A stretch of 43,515 nt of DNA from Candidatus Magasanikbacteria bacterium GW2011_GWC2_37_14 (GTDB taxonomy: Bacteria; Patescibacteriota; Patescibacteriia; Magasanikbacterales; UBA922). The notes below the pieces were generated by a model that ran no database searches, was not told the origin of the DNA, and worked only from the letters and a program-made list of their open reading frames with translations. The position numbers were made by a program, and so were the translations under genes. Location: assembly GCA_000990355.1 (NCBI GenBank), contig LBSX01000001.1, forward strand, positions 67,392-110,906, written 5' to 3'. Each line of letters begins with the position of its first letter. Positions within the stretch are counted from its first letter, which is position 1. Below are positions 16,643-23,390 of the stretch, piece after piece.

Positions 16643-17371
16643 TTACTTAAGTTCCCCTACGCGCTCGGCAATTAAACGATTTTTTACTGCTTCATCACTT
16701 TCAATTAAGCCATCTCTCATTTTAATAATTCTTTCAGCATGTTCGGCAGTATATTTTTCATGCGTTACCAAAATAATTGTATGCCCTTGTTTAAGATTTA
16801 ATTCTTGTAAAATTTTCATAATTTGTAAACCTGATTTAGAATCCAAGTTTCCTGTAGGTTCATCGGCAAAAATTACTGATGGATCATTGACCAAGGCTCG
16901 AGCAATGGCTACGCGTTGTTTTTCTCCGCCCGACAATTGATTGGATAAATTGTTAATCCTGTGCGTAAGCCCAACAGCTTCAATAGCTTTTTTAGCTTTT
17001 TCTACTCGTTCGGCTTGCGATAATTTGGTATATACCAAAGGCAACATTACATTTTCCAAAACACTGGTGCGTGGTAATAAATTAAATGATTGAAATACAA
17101 AACCAATTTTGTGCCCACGCATTTCGGCTAATTGTTCATCATCAAGACCACTTACATCCACATCTTCAAATAAATATTTGCCAGTGCTTAATTTATCCAA
17201 AAAACCCAAAATATGCATGAGAGTGGATTTACCAGATCCCGAAGGACCCATAATGGCCACAAACTCCCCTTTTTTAATGACAAAATCCAAACCAAAAAGC
17301 ACAGGGGTAACTACTTCTTCGTTTTCATATTGTTTTTTTAAATTTTCTATTTTGATAATGGCATTGGACAT
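16643..17371 (-). CDS. MacB/LolD-type ABC transporter ATPase
   Basis: A 242-aa nucleotide-binding protein. Walker A is GPSGSGKST (about 42-50), Q loop in VFQSFNLLPRTSV, signature LSGGEKQRVAIARAL, Walker B VIFADEPTGNLD and switch His in TLVTHE-like ILVTHEKYTAEHAERII. The GNLD motif is typical of the LolD/MacB/FtsE group. It powers the two permeases encoded just downstream; the three genes form one transport operon. A HlyD-like adaptor at 20317 could be the MacA-like partner but lies apart. The start codon ATG at 17371 faces the tRNA promoter in the divergent direction. Confidence 0.93.
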   Translation of the reverse strand: MSNAIIKIENLKKQYENEEVVTPVLFGLDFVIKKGEFVAIMGPSGSGKSTLMHILGFLDKLSTGKYLFEDVDVSGLDDEQLAEMRGHKIGFVFQSFNLLPRTSVLENVMLPLVYTKLSQAERVEKAKKAIEAVGLTHRINNLSNQLSGGEKQRVAIARALVNDPSVIFADEPTGNLDSKSGLQIMKILQELNLKQGHTIILVTHEKYTAEHAERIIKMRDGLIESDEAVKNRLIAERVGELK

Positions 17372-17378
17372 AAGAGTA

Positions 17379-17406
17379 TTGACATTTTTATTAGATTTGA
17401 TAATAT
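17379..17406 (+). promoter_or_regulatory. Promoter of the tRNA cluster
   Basis: TTGACA (17379-17384), 16-bp spacer, TAATAT (17401-17406), eight bases before the first tRNA. No other promoter is visible before the terminator at 17918, so tRNA-Pro, the Gly-like tRNAs and the structured RNA downstream are probably one transcript. Confidence 0.8.
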
Positions 17407-17414
17407 TATTATCG

Positions 17415-17489
17415 TGGGGCGTAGCGCAGCATGGTCAGCGCACTTGGTTCGGGACCAAGGAGTCGCCGGTTCAAATCCGGTCGCCCCCT
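17415..17489 (+). tRNA. tRNA-Pro (anticodon CGG)
   Basis: Cloverleaf by eye: acceptor GGGGCG with CGCCCC, D stem GCGC/GCGC, anticodon stem CTTGG/CCAAG with loop TTCGGGA giving anticodon CGG (bases 17450-17452), T arm GCCGG TTCAAAT CCGGT. The first acceptor pair would be T-C, a mismatch. CCA is not encoded. Confidence 0.92.
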
Positions 17490-17501
17490 CTTCAATTGTG
17501 G

Positions 17502-17576
17502 GCGGGTGTAACTCAGTCTGCGCAGAGTACCAGGCCACTGGTCTGGAAGTCGCTGGTTCGAATCCAGCCACCTGCT
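17502..17576 (+). tRNA. tRNA-Gly-like gene with abnormal anticodon arm
   Basis: The frame is a good tRNA: acceptor GCGGGTG/CACCTGC, T8-A9, D stem ACTC/GAGT, T arm GCTGG TTCGAAT CCAGC, discriminator T. It resembles the neighbouring tRNA-Gly (TAACTCAG, GGAAG, TTCGAATCCA). The anticodon stem CCAGG/TCTGG encloses CCACTGG, so position 33 is C rather than the invariant T, and formal anticodon would be ACT. The loop bases CC and GG can pair further, giving a seven-pair helix with an ACT triloop. It is therefore doubtful as a decoding tRNA; it may be a pseudogene or a non-decoding tRNA. Confidence 0.65.
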
Positions 17577-17586
17577 CCTTTAATGA

Positions 17587-17659
17587 GGGCGAGTAACTCA
17601 GCGGTCAGAGTGCCACCTTGCCAAGGTGGAAGCCGTTGGTTCGAATCCAACCTTGCCCT
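17587..17659 (+). tRNA. tRNA-Gly (anticodon GCC)
   Basis: Acceptor GGGCGAG/CTTGCCC, D stem ACTC/GAGT, anticodon stem CCACC/GGTGG with loop TTGCCAA giving anticodon GCC (17620-17622), T arm GTTGG TTCGAAT CCAAC, discriminator T as in bacterial tRNA-Gly. CCA is not encoded. Confidence 0.95.
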
Positions 17660-17662
17660 CCT

Positions 17663-17912
17663 GTTCTTTCCTCGGGAACATCGCCAAGTATTGGTGGGTC
17701 AAATCCACCTGTTCCCGAACGGGGAGACTTAGTAAAGTGCAGGACGTCATGTCGCCCAGCACGAGAAAGGTCTCCCAAATCGGAGAAGGAGTGGCGGTTG
17801 ATGTTGGTTGTTAGTAGTCGCGGTTTACCGCACGAAAACATCTATAGGTATTGGGCCCTGGAGCCCAGCTAACAACATCGACCGTTGCTCCCTCCGGTTC
17901 CCCTTCAATTTT
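17663..17912 (+). ncRNA. Structured RNA downstream of tRNAs, unidentified
   Basis: A GC-richer stretch of about 250 nt without a convincing reading frame, between tRNA-Gly and a terminator. It starts with a tRNA-like module: stem TCGGGAACA/TGTTCCCGA (nine pairs) enclosing a T-arm-like hairpin GGTGG GTCAAAT CCACC. Then GGGAGAC pairs with GTCTCCC; GGAGTGGCGG pairs with CCGTTGCTCC; GGTTGATGTT and TGTTAG pair with CTAACAACATCGACC; GCGGTTTACCGC and TGGGC-GCCCA are inner hairpins. The nested pairing argues for a real RNA domain. I do not find tmRNA, RNase P, SRP or 6S signatures. Co-transcription with tRNAs suggests RNase P/Z processing at the 5' end. Identity unknown. Confidence 0.6.
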
Positions 17913-17917
17913 TAAAG

Positions 17918-17947
17918 AATTCCTTAATAAGAGGGATTTTATTTTTT
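17918..17947 (+). terminator. Intrinsic terminator after the tRNA/ncRNA unit
   Basis: AATTCCT pairs with AGGGATT around a seven-base loop, followed by a TTTTATTTTTT tract on the plus strand. It overlaps the 3' end of the convergent methyltransferase gene. Confidence 0.6.
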
Positions 17948-18466
17948 ATAAAAATAAATCTTTACCTTAAACTTTCCTCCAGGATTAGATTCTATTACTT
18001 TGGTTGGTACCAAACCTGGCACTTGATCTGCCAAACAAATTATTTCTGCCCCTGGTTTTGCTTCCTTGATTATTTTTACTGCCAATTTATTAATTACTGC
18101 CTGAACAAGAAAAAGATAAATAATGTCTGCTTTGACAATGTCTACATTAAAAAAATTTTTTCTTTTAATTTCCACTTTTGAATTTTTAATCTTTGCTTTA
18201 AATTTCCCCCACCAAACTAACAAAGGTGATAATTCAAAACCAACTAACTTAGCCGGACCAAATTTTTCCAAAGAAAAAAGAAAATCACCTTTCCCACAAC
18301 CCAAATCATAAATTATTTTGTTTTTAACATCCAAATTTTCTAAAATAGTTTTTATTTTACTAATGGGAGTAATAACATGTGGCACACGAGTAAAGCAATA
18401 AATCACTAAACCATACAACAAAAAAATTAGTCCCAAAAACGCCGTAACAATTAAAATAATATTCAT
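17939..18466 (-). CDS. Membrane-anchored class I SAM methyltransferase-like protein
   Basis: A 175-aa protein with one N-terminal transmembrane helix (about residues 3-25) followed by a class I methyltransferase core. The SAM-binding glycine motif is IIYDLGCGKGDFLFSLE (about 51-67), followed by the acidic end of strand 2 in VGFELSPLLVWWG and motif-IV-like ADIIYLFL. The C-terminal beta strands are present, so the fold is short but complete. Similar membrane-linked methyltransferases are common in CPR genomes without assigned substrates. It lies three bases after the cca stop on the same strand and is probably co-transcribed with it. Confidence 0.75.
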   Translation of the reverse strand: MNIILIVTAFLGLIFLLYGLVIYCFTRVPHVITPISKIKTILENLDVKNKIIYDLGCGKGDFLFSLEKFGPAKLVGFELSPLLVWWGKFKAKIKNSKVEIKRKNFFNVDIVKADIIYLFLVQAVINKLAVKIIKEAKPGAEIICLADQVPGLVPTKVIESNPGGKFKVKIYFYKK

Positions 18467-18469
18467 ATT

Positions 18470-19999
18470 TTAAAGTTTCTCCCACTCTTCCACACCAACC
18501 ATCATTTCGTCTTTAAGCTTCAAAAAATATTTCTTCGTGGCTTCGTAATCATTCGGGATAATACCTTCCAAAATCGCTTCTTCCAAAGCCTTTTTTATTT
18601 TACCCACAGTTGGCCCGGGCTTAAGTCCACATTCTGTCATAATTTCATCTCCCCTAAACGGCGATTGAAAAGCGCGTAAATTATCTTTTTCAATTACTTC
18701 CTTAATTCTATTTTCCAAATAATCATAATTTTTTAAACGCTTAGTTTTTTTTAAAGGATTGCCAGTGGTGATATCACTGCGACAAAGATTTAACAAGTCA
18801 GTTAATTCGTCACCCAAATTTACAATCAATCTGCGCACCGCACTATCGGTTACGCCGTCGTCCATAAGAGCAATGGGATGTTGGTGCCAACGCACTAATT
18901 TGGCCAAGTATTTTGATTCATCAGTACTAAATTTTAAACGCTTGCCAATTACTTGAACCATTTTTTTACCCAAATGTTCATGCATATCAAAAGTCCAACC
19001 CCGACCACGTTCAAATTTTTTGGTTTGTGGCTTGGCAATATCGTGAAACAACGCTGATACCCGAAGTAAAACATTATCGGTACGTTCGGCTAAATTATCA
19101 ATTACTTTAAAAGTATGTTCCAAAACATCTTTGTGTTGTTGCCCAAAAATTTCATCTACGCCTTTTAAATTACCAACCTCGGGCATAAAAACATCCATTA
19201 AACCTGTATCGTACAAAATCCGCAAACCAATTGAAGGCTTGGTAGTGGTAAAAATTTTAAATAATTCTTCTTTTATTCTTTCGGCAGAAATAATTTTTAG
19301 TCTACTAGCATTCCGTTCCATGGCCGAATAAGTGTTGGCTTCAATAATAAAACCAAGTTGCGAAGCAAAACGTGCCGCCCGCATCATGCGAAGTGGATCA
19401 TCAGAAAAAGTACTATCTGGATCAAGCGGGGTGCGTAATAATTTTTTCTTCAAGTCCACTTGTCCACCAAGAGGGTCAATCACCACTTCACTTAATTTCG
19501 AATTTTCGAAATATTTCGCATTTCGTACATCTACTGCCATTGTATTTACTGTGAAGTCTCTTCTTTTTAAATCTTCTTCCAAAGTCGTAGCTTCAACTTT
19601 TGGTTTGCGAGATTTTTCGTCGTATTTTTCTGTTCTTGCACCGGCAAATTCAAGTTCAATTTGGCCAACATCCCCCCTGCCCCCCTTAATAAGGGGGGGT
19701 GTTATAATATAACGTGCAGTATCAAAATCCGGAAATTCAATCAAACTGCCGGTTTGTTTAACAGCCTCGTCAAACTTTTTAGCAAATTCCAGACCACTGC
19801 CAACCCGCCTGCCATGCAAGTCAGTAAGGCGTTGCGGGCAGGTAACTACGAAATCAAGATCTTTCTTGCCCTGAGCATTAGCCGAAGGGTTTTCCTTACC
19901 AAGTAATTCATCGCGCACAAAACCACCAACTACATACACGTCAACTTTTTCTTTTTTCGCAACTTGATAAATTGTTTTAAAGATTTTTTGCTGATCCAT
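18470..19999 (-). CDS. cca: CCA tRNA nucleotidyltransferase, with repeat-derived insertions
   Basis: A 509-aa class II CCA-adding enzyme. It adds or repairs the 3' CCA of tRNAs; this matters here because the three tRNAs in the window lack encoded CCA. The nucleotidyltransferase head shows VYVVGGFVRDELLG, DLDFVV (catalytic DxD) and RRDFTVNTMAVD; then DPLRMMRAARFASQLGF and a C-terminal HD-type region (VSALFHDIAKPQTK). Three in-frame stretches look repeat-derived: ENPSANAQG (35-44) next to the catalytic DLD, TCPQRLTDLHGRRVGSGL (53-70), and ITPPLIKGGRGDVGQ (98-113). All fall in loops of the head domain. Length exceeds common single-domain CCA enzymes. Confidence 0.94.
   Translation of the reverse strand: MDQQKIFKTIYQVAKKEKVDVYVVGGFVRDELLGKENPSANAQGKKDLDFVVTCPQRLTDLHGRRVGSGLEFAKKFDEAVKQTGSLIEFPDFDTARYIITPPLIKGGRGDVGQIELEFAGARTEKYDEKSRKPKVEATTLEEDLKRRDFTVNTMAVDVRNAKYFENSKLSEVVIDPLGGQVDLKKKLLRTPLDPDSTFSDDPLRMMRAARFASQLGFIIEANTYSAMERNASRLKIISAERIKEELFKIFTTTKPSIGLRILYDTGLMDVFMPEVGNLKGVDEIFGQQHKDVLEHTFKVIDNLAERTDNVLLRVSALFHDIAKPQTKKFERGRGWTFDMHEHLGKKMVQVIGKRLKFSTDESKYLAKLVRWHQHPIALMDDGVTDSAVRRLIVNLGDELTDLLNLCRSDITTGNPLKKTKRLKNYDYLENRIKEVIEKDNLRAFQSPFRGDEIMTECGLKPGPTVGKIKKALEEAILEGIIPNDYEATKKYFLKLKDEMMVGVEEWEKL
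19658..19710. repeat. CCCCCTTAATAAGGGGG palindrome inside cca
   Basis: CCCCCCTGCCCCCCTTAATAAGGGGGGG in reverse encodes TPPLIKGGRGDVG in cca. Same family as the elements inside lepA (23574-23660), queH (26186-26236) and rarA (29360-29465). Confidence 0.85.
19790..19897. repeat. Two further repeat-like inserts in cca
   Basis: 19790-19843 contains complementary GCCTGCC/GGCAGG parts (CCCGCCTGCCATGC ... GCGGGCAGG) and encodes CPQRLTDLHGRRVGSG. 19868-19897 contains CCCTGAG-CATTAGC-CGAAGGG and encodes ENPSANAQG. The latter core also occurs in the comEC insert (GACCTGAG ... CGAAGGG). Confidence 0.7.
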
Positions 20000-20035
20000 A
20001 TTTTAGCTTATTTTAGCACTTTTTTAACTAAACAC

Positions 20036-20064
20036 TTGACAAAAGTTATAAAATGTGCTAGTAT
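20036..20064 (+). promoter_or_regulatory. Promoter of the plus-strand ncRNA
   Basis: TTGACA (20036-20041), 17-bp spacer, TAGTAT (20059-20064). It is divergent from cca, which starts at 19999. Expected transcription start is around 20071. Confidence 0.82.
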
Positions 20065-20070
20065 TAAAGT

Positions 20071-20315
20071 ACGATCTTTCCAAGTTAGTTGGTGATAGTA
20101 ATTCTTTAGTGGAGCAATCCGCCATGACTTTCGTCCCCGACTTTCTGATATAGCTCCCTGGGGCATTAGGAGCACCGCCAGGGCTCCCAGTCTCGTTTTC
20201 GCCAGACAACAATTGCCTTCGGGCGCTATTCAATCTCGGTAGGGGGAGTGCTTCGTGCCTCCCCCTCCAGACCAAATTATAATGAAAATGATACCCACTA
20301 ATGGGTGTTTTTTAT
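20071..20315 (+). ncRNA. Free-standing structured RNA gene, unidentified
   Basis: About 245 nt between a strong promoter and an intrinsic terminator. Hairpins visible on the plus strand: CCAA-GTTAG-TTGG, GTGGA-GCAA-TCCGC (GNRA loop), CCCTGG/CCAGGG enclosing a smaller stem, GCC-TTCG-GGC (UUCG loop) and a ten-pair GGGGGAG...CTCCCCC hairpin also closed by TTCG. Stable GNRA and UUCG tetraloops on this strand agree with the promoter direction. The GC content is well above the surroundings. A minus frame of 83 codons overlaps it but looks spurious. I see no signature of SRP RNA, tmRNA or RNase P. A 6S-like or novel RNA is possible. Confidence 0.72.
20291..20315 (+). terminator. Terminator of the plus-strand ncRNA
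   Basis: ATACCCA and TGGGTGT form an about eight-pair stem with a CTAA loop, followed by TTTTTT and an AT-rich tract on the plus strand. It ends just before the convergent 3' end of the adaptor gene at 20317. Confidence 0.8.
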
Positions 20316-20316
20316 T

Positions 20317-21987
20317 TTACGCCGTTACTGCACTCACCACTACTTCTTGATCTTCGCTTAAACCTTCAGTAATTTCTACCAATCCCCCATCACCACGCAA
20401 ACCGGTTTTGATATTAAGCTCTTTTAAAACTTTGTTTTCCAAAATTCTTACATACTTAGAACCGTCTTCGTTGGTGCGCACGGCGCGTTGTGGTAAAAAC
20501 AAGATCCCATCTTTTTTCTCGGTTGAAAAAACTACATTGGCAGTCATGCCACTTAAAATTTGCTTATTTTGATTATCTTCCAGTGAGATAGTTACTCGAT
20601 AATACACCACATCTTGAATTACTGTTTGGCCTTTTTCTATTTGTGTCACCAAACCACTAAACTTAAGATCGTCACCATAAGCATCTAGTTTGATTTCCGC
20701 AACATCGCCATTTTTAATTTTAATAATATCTGTTTCAGGAATATCTACTTTTACTTCAAAATGTTGACTAACCAAATTAATCACCTCGCCTTGAGCACTT
20801 ACATATTCACCAACTTGAGGTACAATCTTACCAATCATTCCAACTACTGGCGCCACAATTCGGGCTTTATTACGATTGGCGACTGCCTGAGACAAACCAG
20901 CTTCGGCACTATTTACAGCCGCGCGATAGGCCGCTACATCAACTTCGCGAGGCGGATTTTGAGCGTCATTTAAAGAGGCTTGGGCCTTATCTACCGCGGC
21001 CAAATAGGCATTATAACTATTACGAGCAGTATCAATAGCTTGGTTGTAAGTTAAAATTTCACTATATTTATTTACCACACTAGTACGCGCCGTTTGAATC
21101 CCAGTTTTTAAGGTATCCAAAGAAGTTTGCGTAAGGGTACCAATCGGTGCAGTTTTGTCTAGCATATTAGCAATCGCAAACAAAAGACTTTTCATATCTT
21201 GCAAAGCATCTTTGCTCTTGATTACAGCATTATCAATTTTTAAATGATCAGAACTTTTGTTTAAACTATTAACCAACACATCAAAATTTGTTTTAGAAAT
21301 TTTTGCTAGTCGATAGTTACTCTCAGCCGAGGCTAAAGCGGTATCATCCAAATTAGACAATATTTTCTCAAAACTATCATTAGCTAAAACATTATCAATA
21401 CCCAAAATATTGTCGGTAGTCGTTAAACTACTAGCCAAAGTATTTTGTACTACCTGCAAAGAAACTAACATATCTTCATAGGCTTTTTCTACAAGTTTGC
21501 TAGTTTCTACACCCGGAGTTAAACCTTGAGCTTGAATCAAATCCGCCTCTGCCTTGGTTAATGATGCCTGCAAATTTGCTAAATAGTCCGGAGTATTACC
21601 GGCTAATTGCTTGTCCAAATCCGCTTCTGCCCGGCTTAAACTTGCACTAGCCTGAGCGACACTGGCGTTGTGTTCACTCAAATCCAATTCTGCCAACACT
21701 TCACCCTTTTTTACGGAATCATTTACTTTTTTATAAAGTCTTGCCAAACGACCAGAAGCTTCAAAACGCAAACTCAAATCATTGGCCGATTCTACACTGC
21801 CAGTAGCATCAACAGTTTGTACCAAAGTACCTTTGACTACTTTTACCGTTTCATATTGTGGAGTTTTGTTACTAGAACTAATTTTGCTATAAACAAAACC
21901 ACCTACCAACAAAACTGCTACTAGAATAATATAGAATGTTTTTTTCTTGTACCATTTTTTCTTTTTGCTAATTATTTCTTGTTCCAT
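20317..21987 (-). CDS. HlyD/MacA-like periplasmic adaptor (membrane fusion) protein
   Basis: A 556-aa protein with a basic N-terminus and one transmembrane helix (about residues 17-34), then a biotinyl-lipoyl-like segment (VDATGSVESANDLSLRFEASGRLARLYKKVNDSVKKGEVLAELD), a long helical hairpin rich in Ala and Gln (about 115-370, longer than usual), the second lipoyl half (ARIVAPVVGMIGKIVPQVGEYVSAQGEVINLV) and beta-barrel and membrane-proximal domains. Such adaptors work with MacB-type ABC exporters in diderms and also occur in monoderms. The MacB-like operon at 14052-17371 is the most likely partner. It is preceded by an AbrB-type regulator, 10 bp away. Confidence 0.88.
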   Translation of the reverse strand: MEQEIISKKKKWYKKKTFYIILVAVLLVGGFVYSKISSSNKTPQYETVKVVKGTLVQTVDATGSVESANDLSLRFEASGRLARLYKKVNDSVKKGEVLAELDLSEHNASVAQASASLSRAEADLDKQLAGNTPDYLANLQASLTKAEADLIQAQGLTPGVETSKLVEKAYEDMLVSLQVVQNTLASSLTTTDNILGIDNVLANDSFEKILSNLDDTALASAESNYRLAKISKTNFDVLVNSLNKSSDHLKIDNAVIKSKDALQDMKSLLFAIANMLDKTAPIGTLTQTSLDTLKTGIQTARTSVVNKYSEILTYNQAIDTARNSYNAYLAAVDKAQASLNDAQNPPREVDVAAYRAAVNSAEAGLSQAVANRNKARIVAPVVGMIGKIVPQVGEYVSAQGEVINLVSQHFEVKVDIPETDIIKIKNGDVAEIKLDAYGDDLKFSGLVTQIEKGQTVIQDVVYYRVTISLEDNQNKQILSGMTANVVFSTEKKDGILFLPQRAVRTNEDGSKYVRILENKVLKELNIKTGLRGDGGLVEITEGLSEDQEVVVSAVTA

Positions 21988-21997
21988 ATATATAAAA

Positions 21998-22237
21998 TTA
22001 TTTTTTAGCTTTTTTGTTTAAATTTAAAACTTTGGTAACTTGAGAAACCATTTTGCTCATGATTTTTTCAGGAATCAGAATTAAAAAACCGTCGTGCTCA
22101 AATACAATAAATTGATCTCCAGTCTTGGTTTTTAAAGCTTCACGAGCTTCTTTGGGAATTACTAACTGACCGCGTTCACCCAAACTAGTAGCCCCACACA
22201 TATTGCCAAAAGGATGACGATTGTGACTCTGTTTCAT
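21998..22237 (-). CDS. AbrB/SpoVT-type DNA-binding protein
   Basis: A 79-aa protein with a swapped-hairpin AbrB domain at residues 14-56: GATSLGERGQLVIPKEAREALKTKTGDQFIVFEHDGFLILIP. AbrB-family proteins are dimeric regulators or antitoxin-like repressors. No toxin partner is adjacent; the next gene is the HlyD-like adaptor, so it probably regulates that gene. A 10-bp perfect inverted repeat (22248-22271) lies between its promoter and its start codon and is a good candidate operator. The tail is Lys-rich. Confidence 0.85.
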   Translation of the reverse strand: MKQSHNRHPFGNMCGATSLGERGQLVIPKEAREALKTKTGDQFIVFEHDGFLILIPEKIMSKMVSQVTKVLNLNKKAKK

Positions 22238-22247
22238 ATAAAAAATA

Positions 22248-22298
22248 ATAAGTATGAATTATCATACTTATCATACCACGTTTGATTTTAAGCGTCAA
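22248..22298 (-). promoter_or_regulatory. abrB-hlyD promoter with palindromic operator
   Basis: Minus strand: TTGACG (22293-22298), 17-bp spacer, TATGAT (22270-22275). Just downstream, ATAAGTATGA and TCATACTTAT (22248-22271) form a perfect 10-bp inverted repeat with a four-base centre, covering the transcription start. The -35 box lies inside the last gpsA codons. The palindrome followed by a T-rich run might alternatively work as a gpsA terminator. Confidence 0.7.
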
Positions 22299-23301
22299 AC
22301 CGCGCTGTGGCTAAATAATTTTTTAGTAACTCCTTGGCCTGGCCATTACCAACCACAGCTTCGTAAACCATAAAAGCAAAAGGCATTTTTAATTTGTGAC
22401 GAGTAGCCAAGATTCTAAGGCAGTACACTGCTTCTACCCCCTCTACAGTTTGGCCCACTTTTTTAAGAGCCGCTTTTGTAGAAAGTCCTTTGCCTAAATA
22501 TTCGCCAAACAAACGATTACGACTTTCGTCACACAAAGCTGTGCCCACCAAATCGCCGAGTCCCGAGAGTTGATAGGCAGTATGCCGTTTACCACCCAAA
22601 GCTTGAATTAAATCAGCCATTTCTTTGATTGCCGAAACTACCAAAGCCGCCTTGGTATTTAAACCATAATTTAAGGCATCAGCAATACCCATGGCAATAG
22701 CATAAACATTTTTAAATGATCCCCCCAATTCTACACCAACCAAATCATTAGTCTCTACCAAACGTAAATTTTTGTTTTCTAAAACTTCTTTTACTCTTTT
22801 TATTGCCGAATGACTTTTACTGGCCGCGCTCATGGCGGTAAAGACATGCTCAGAAATTTGTTTGGCAATCGCTGGACCAGAAATACAAACAATATTCTTT
22901 TTTAATTCTTTGGTAACATGTTTAATCATCATTTCGGAAATTAAAGCACAAGAATGATGGTTAATACCCTTGGAAAGATTCACCAAAACTGCATTATGTT
23001 TTATATTTCTAGATGCAAAAGAAATAGTATGTTCCATTACCCCGCTTGGTACCACAAAAAAAATAACGCTCGCGTCTTGAACAGCCTCTGCAATTTTAAA
23101 ACAAGGTACAATATTATGCGACAATTTTACCCCAGGTAAATATTTTTTATTTACATGAAATTTTTTTATTTGTTCTAGTGGTTCAATATCCCCTTCCCAA
23201 TTCCACAATTGAACCACATGGCCGTTTTCTGCCAAAACTTGGGCAATTGCAGTACCCATATTTCCTGCTCCCAACACGGCCACAATTTTTTGTTTGATCA
23301 T
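22288..23301 (-). CDS. gpsA: Glycerol-3-phosphate dehydrogenase [NAD(P)+]
   Basis: A 337-aa enzyme that makes sn-glycerol-3-phosphate from dihydroxyacetone phosphate for phospholipid synthesis. The NAD(P)-binding motif is GAGNMGTAIA (11-20). Family motifs include VNLSKGI, ISGPAIAKQI, VGVELGGSFKNVYAIAMGIADAL and the SGLGDLVGTALCDESRN stretch near the substrate site. The length is standard. It starts about 90 bp from lepA in a divergent arrangement; an extended -10 box (TGCTATAAT on the minus strand) lies upstream. Its 3' end overlaps the promoter of the next operon. Confidence 0.95.
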   Translation of the reverse strand: MIKQKIVAVLGAGNMGTAIAQVLAENGHVVQLWNWEGDIEPLEQIKKFHVNKKYLPGVKLSHNIVPCFKIAEAVQDASVIFFVVPSGVMEHTISFASRNIKHNAVLVNLSKGINHHSCALISEMMIKHVTKELKKNIVCISGPAIAKQISEHVFTAMSAASKSHSAIKRVKEVLENKNLRLVETNDLVGVELGGSFKNVYAIAMGIADALNYGLNTKAALVVSAIKEMADLIQALGGKRHTAYQLSGLGDLVGTALCDESRNRLFGEYLGKGLSTKAALKKVGQTVEGVEAVYCLRILATRHKLKMPFAFMVYEAVVGNGQAKELLKNYLATARFDA

Positions 23302-23349
23302 AAAAAATTTAATTCACTTTTGTTATTTATATTATAGCACAAATTTGTC

Positions 23350-23378
23350 TTGCCAAAAAGGGTAAAATAGGATAAAAT
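23350..23378 (+). promoter_or_regulatory. lepA promoter
   Basis: TTGCCA (23350-23355), 17-bp spacer, TAAAAT (23373-23378), 12 bases before the lepA ATG at 23391, so the leader is very short. Confidence 0.65.
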
Positions 23379-23390
23379 AGGCAAAAATCT

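Noticed and set aside
17605-17872. Several overlapping frames across the tRNA cluster and following RNA
   Set aside because: They run through tRNA genes and the structured RNA on both strands, and have no family resemblance.
17663-17912. Considered as tmRNA, RNase P RNA or a group I intron
   Set aside because: No tag frame or GATTCGAC 5' motif, no GAGGAAAGTCC/ACAGAA pair, and the preceding tRNA-Gly is complete, so no exon is interrupted. Left as unidentified.
20024-20275. An 83-codon minus-strand frame
   Set aside because: It covers the plus-strand RNA gene including its promoter; composition follows RNA stems and there is no protein motif.
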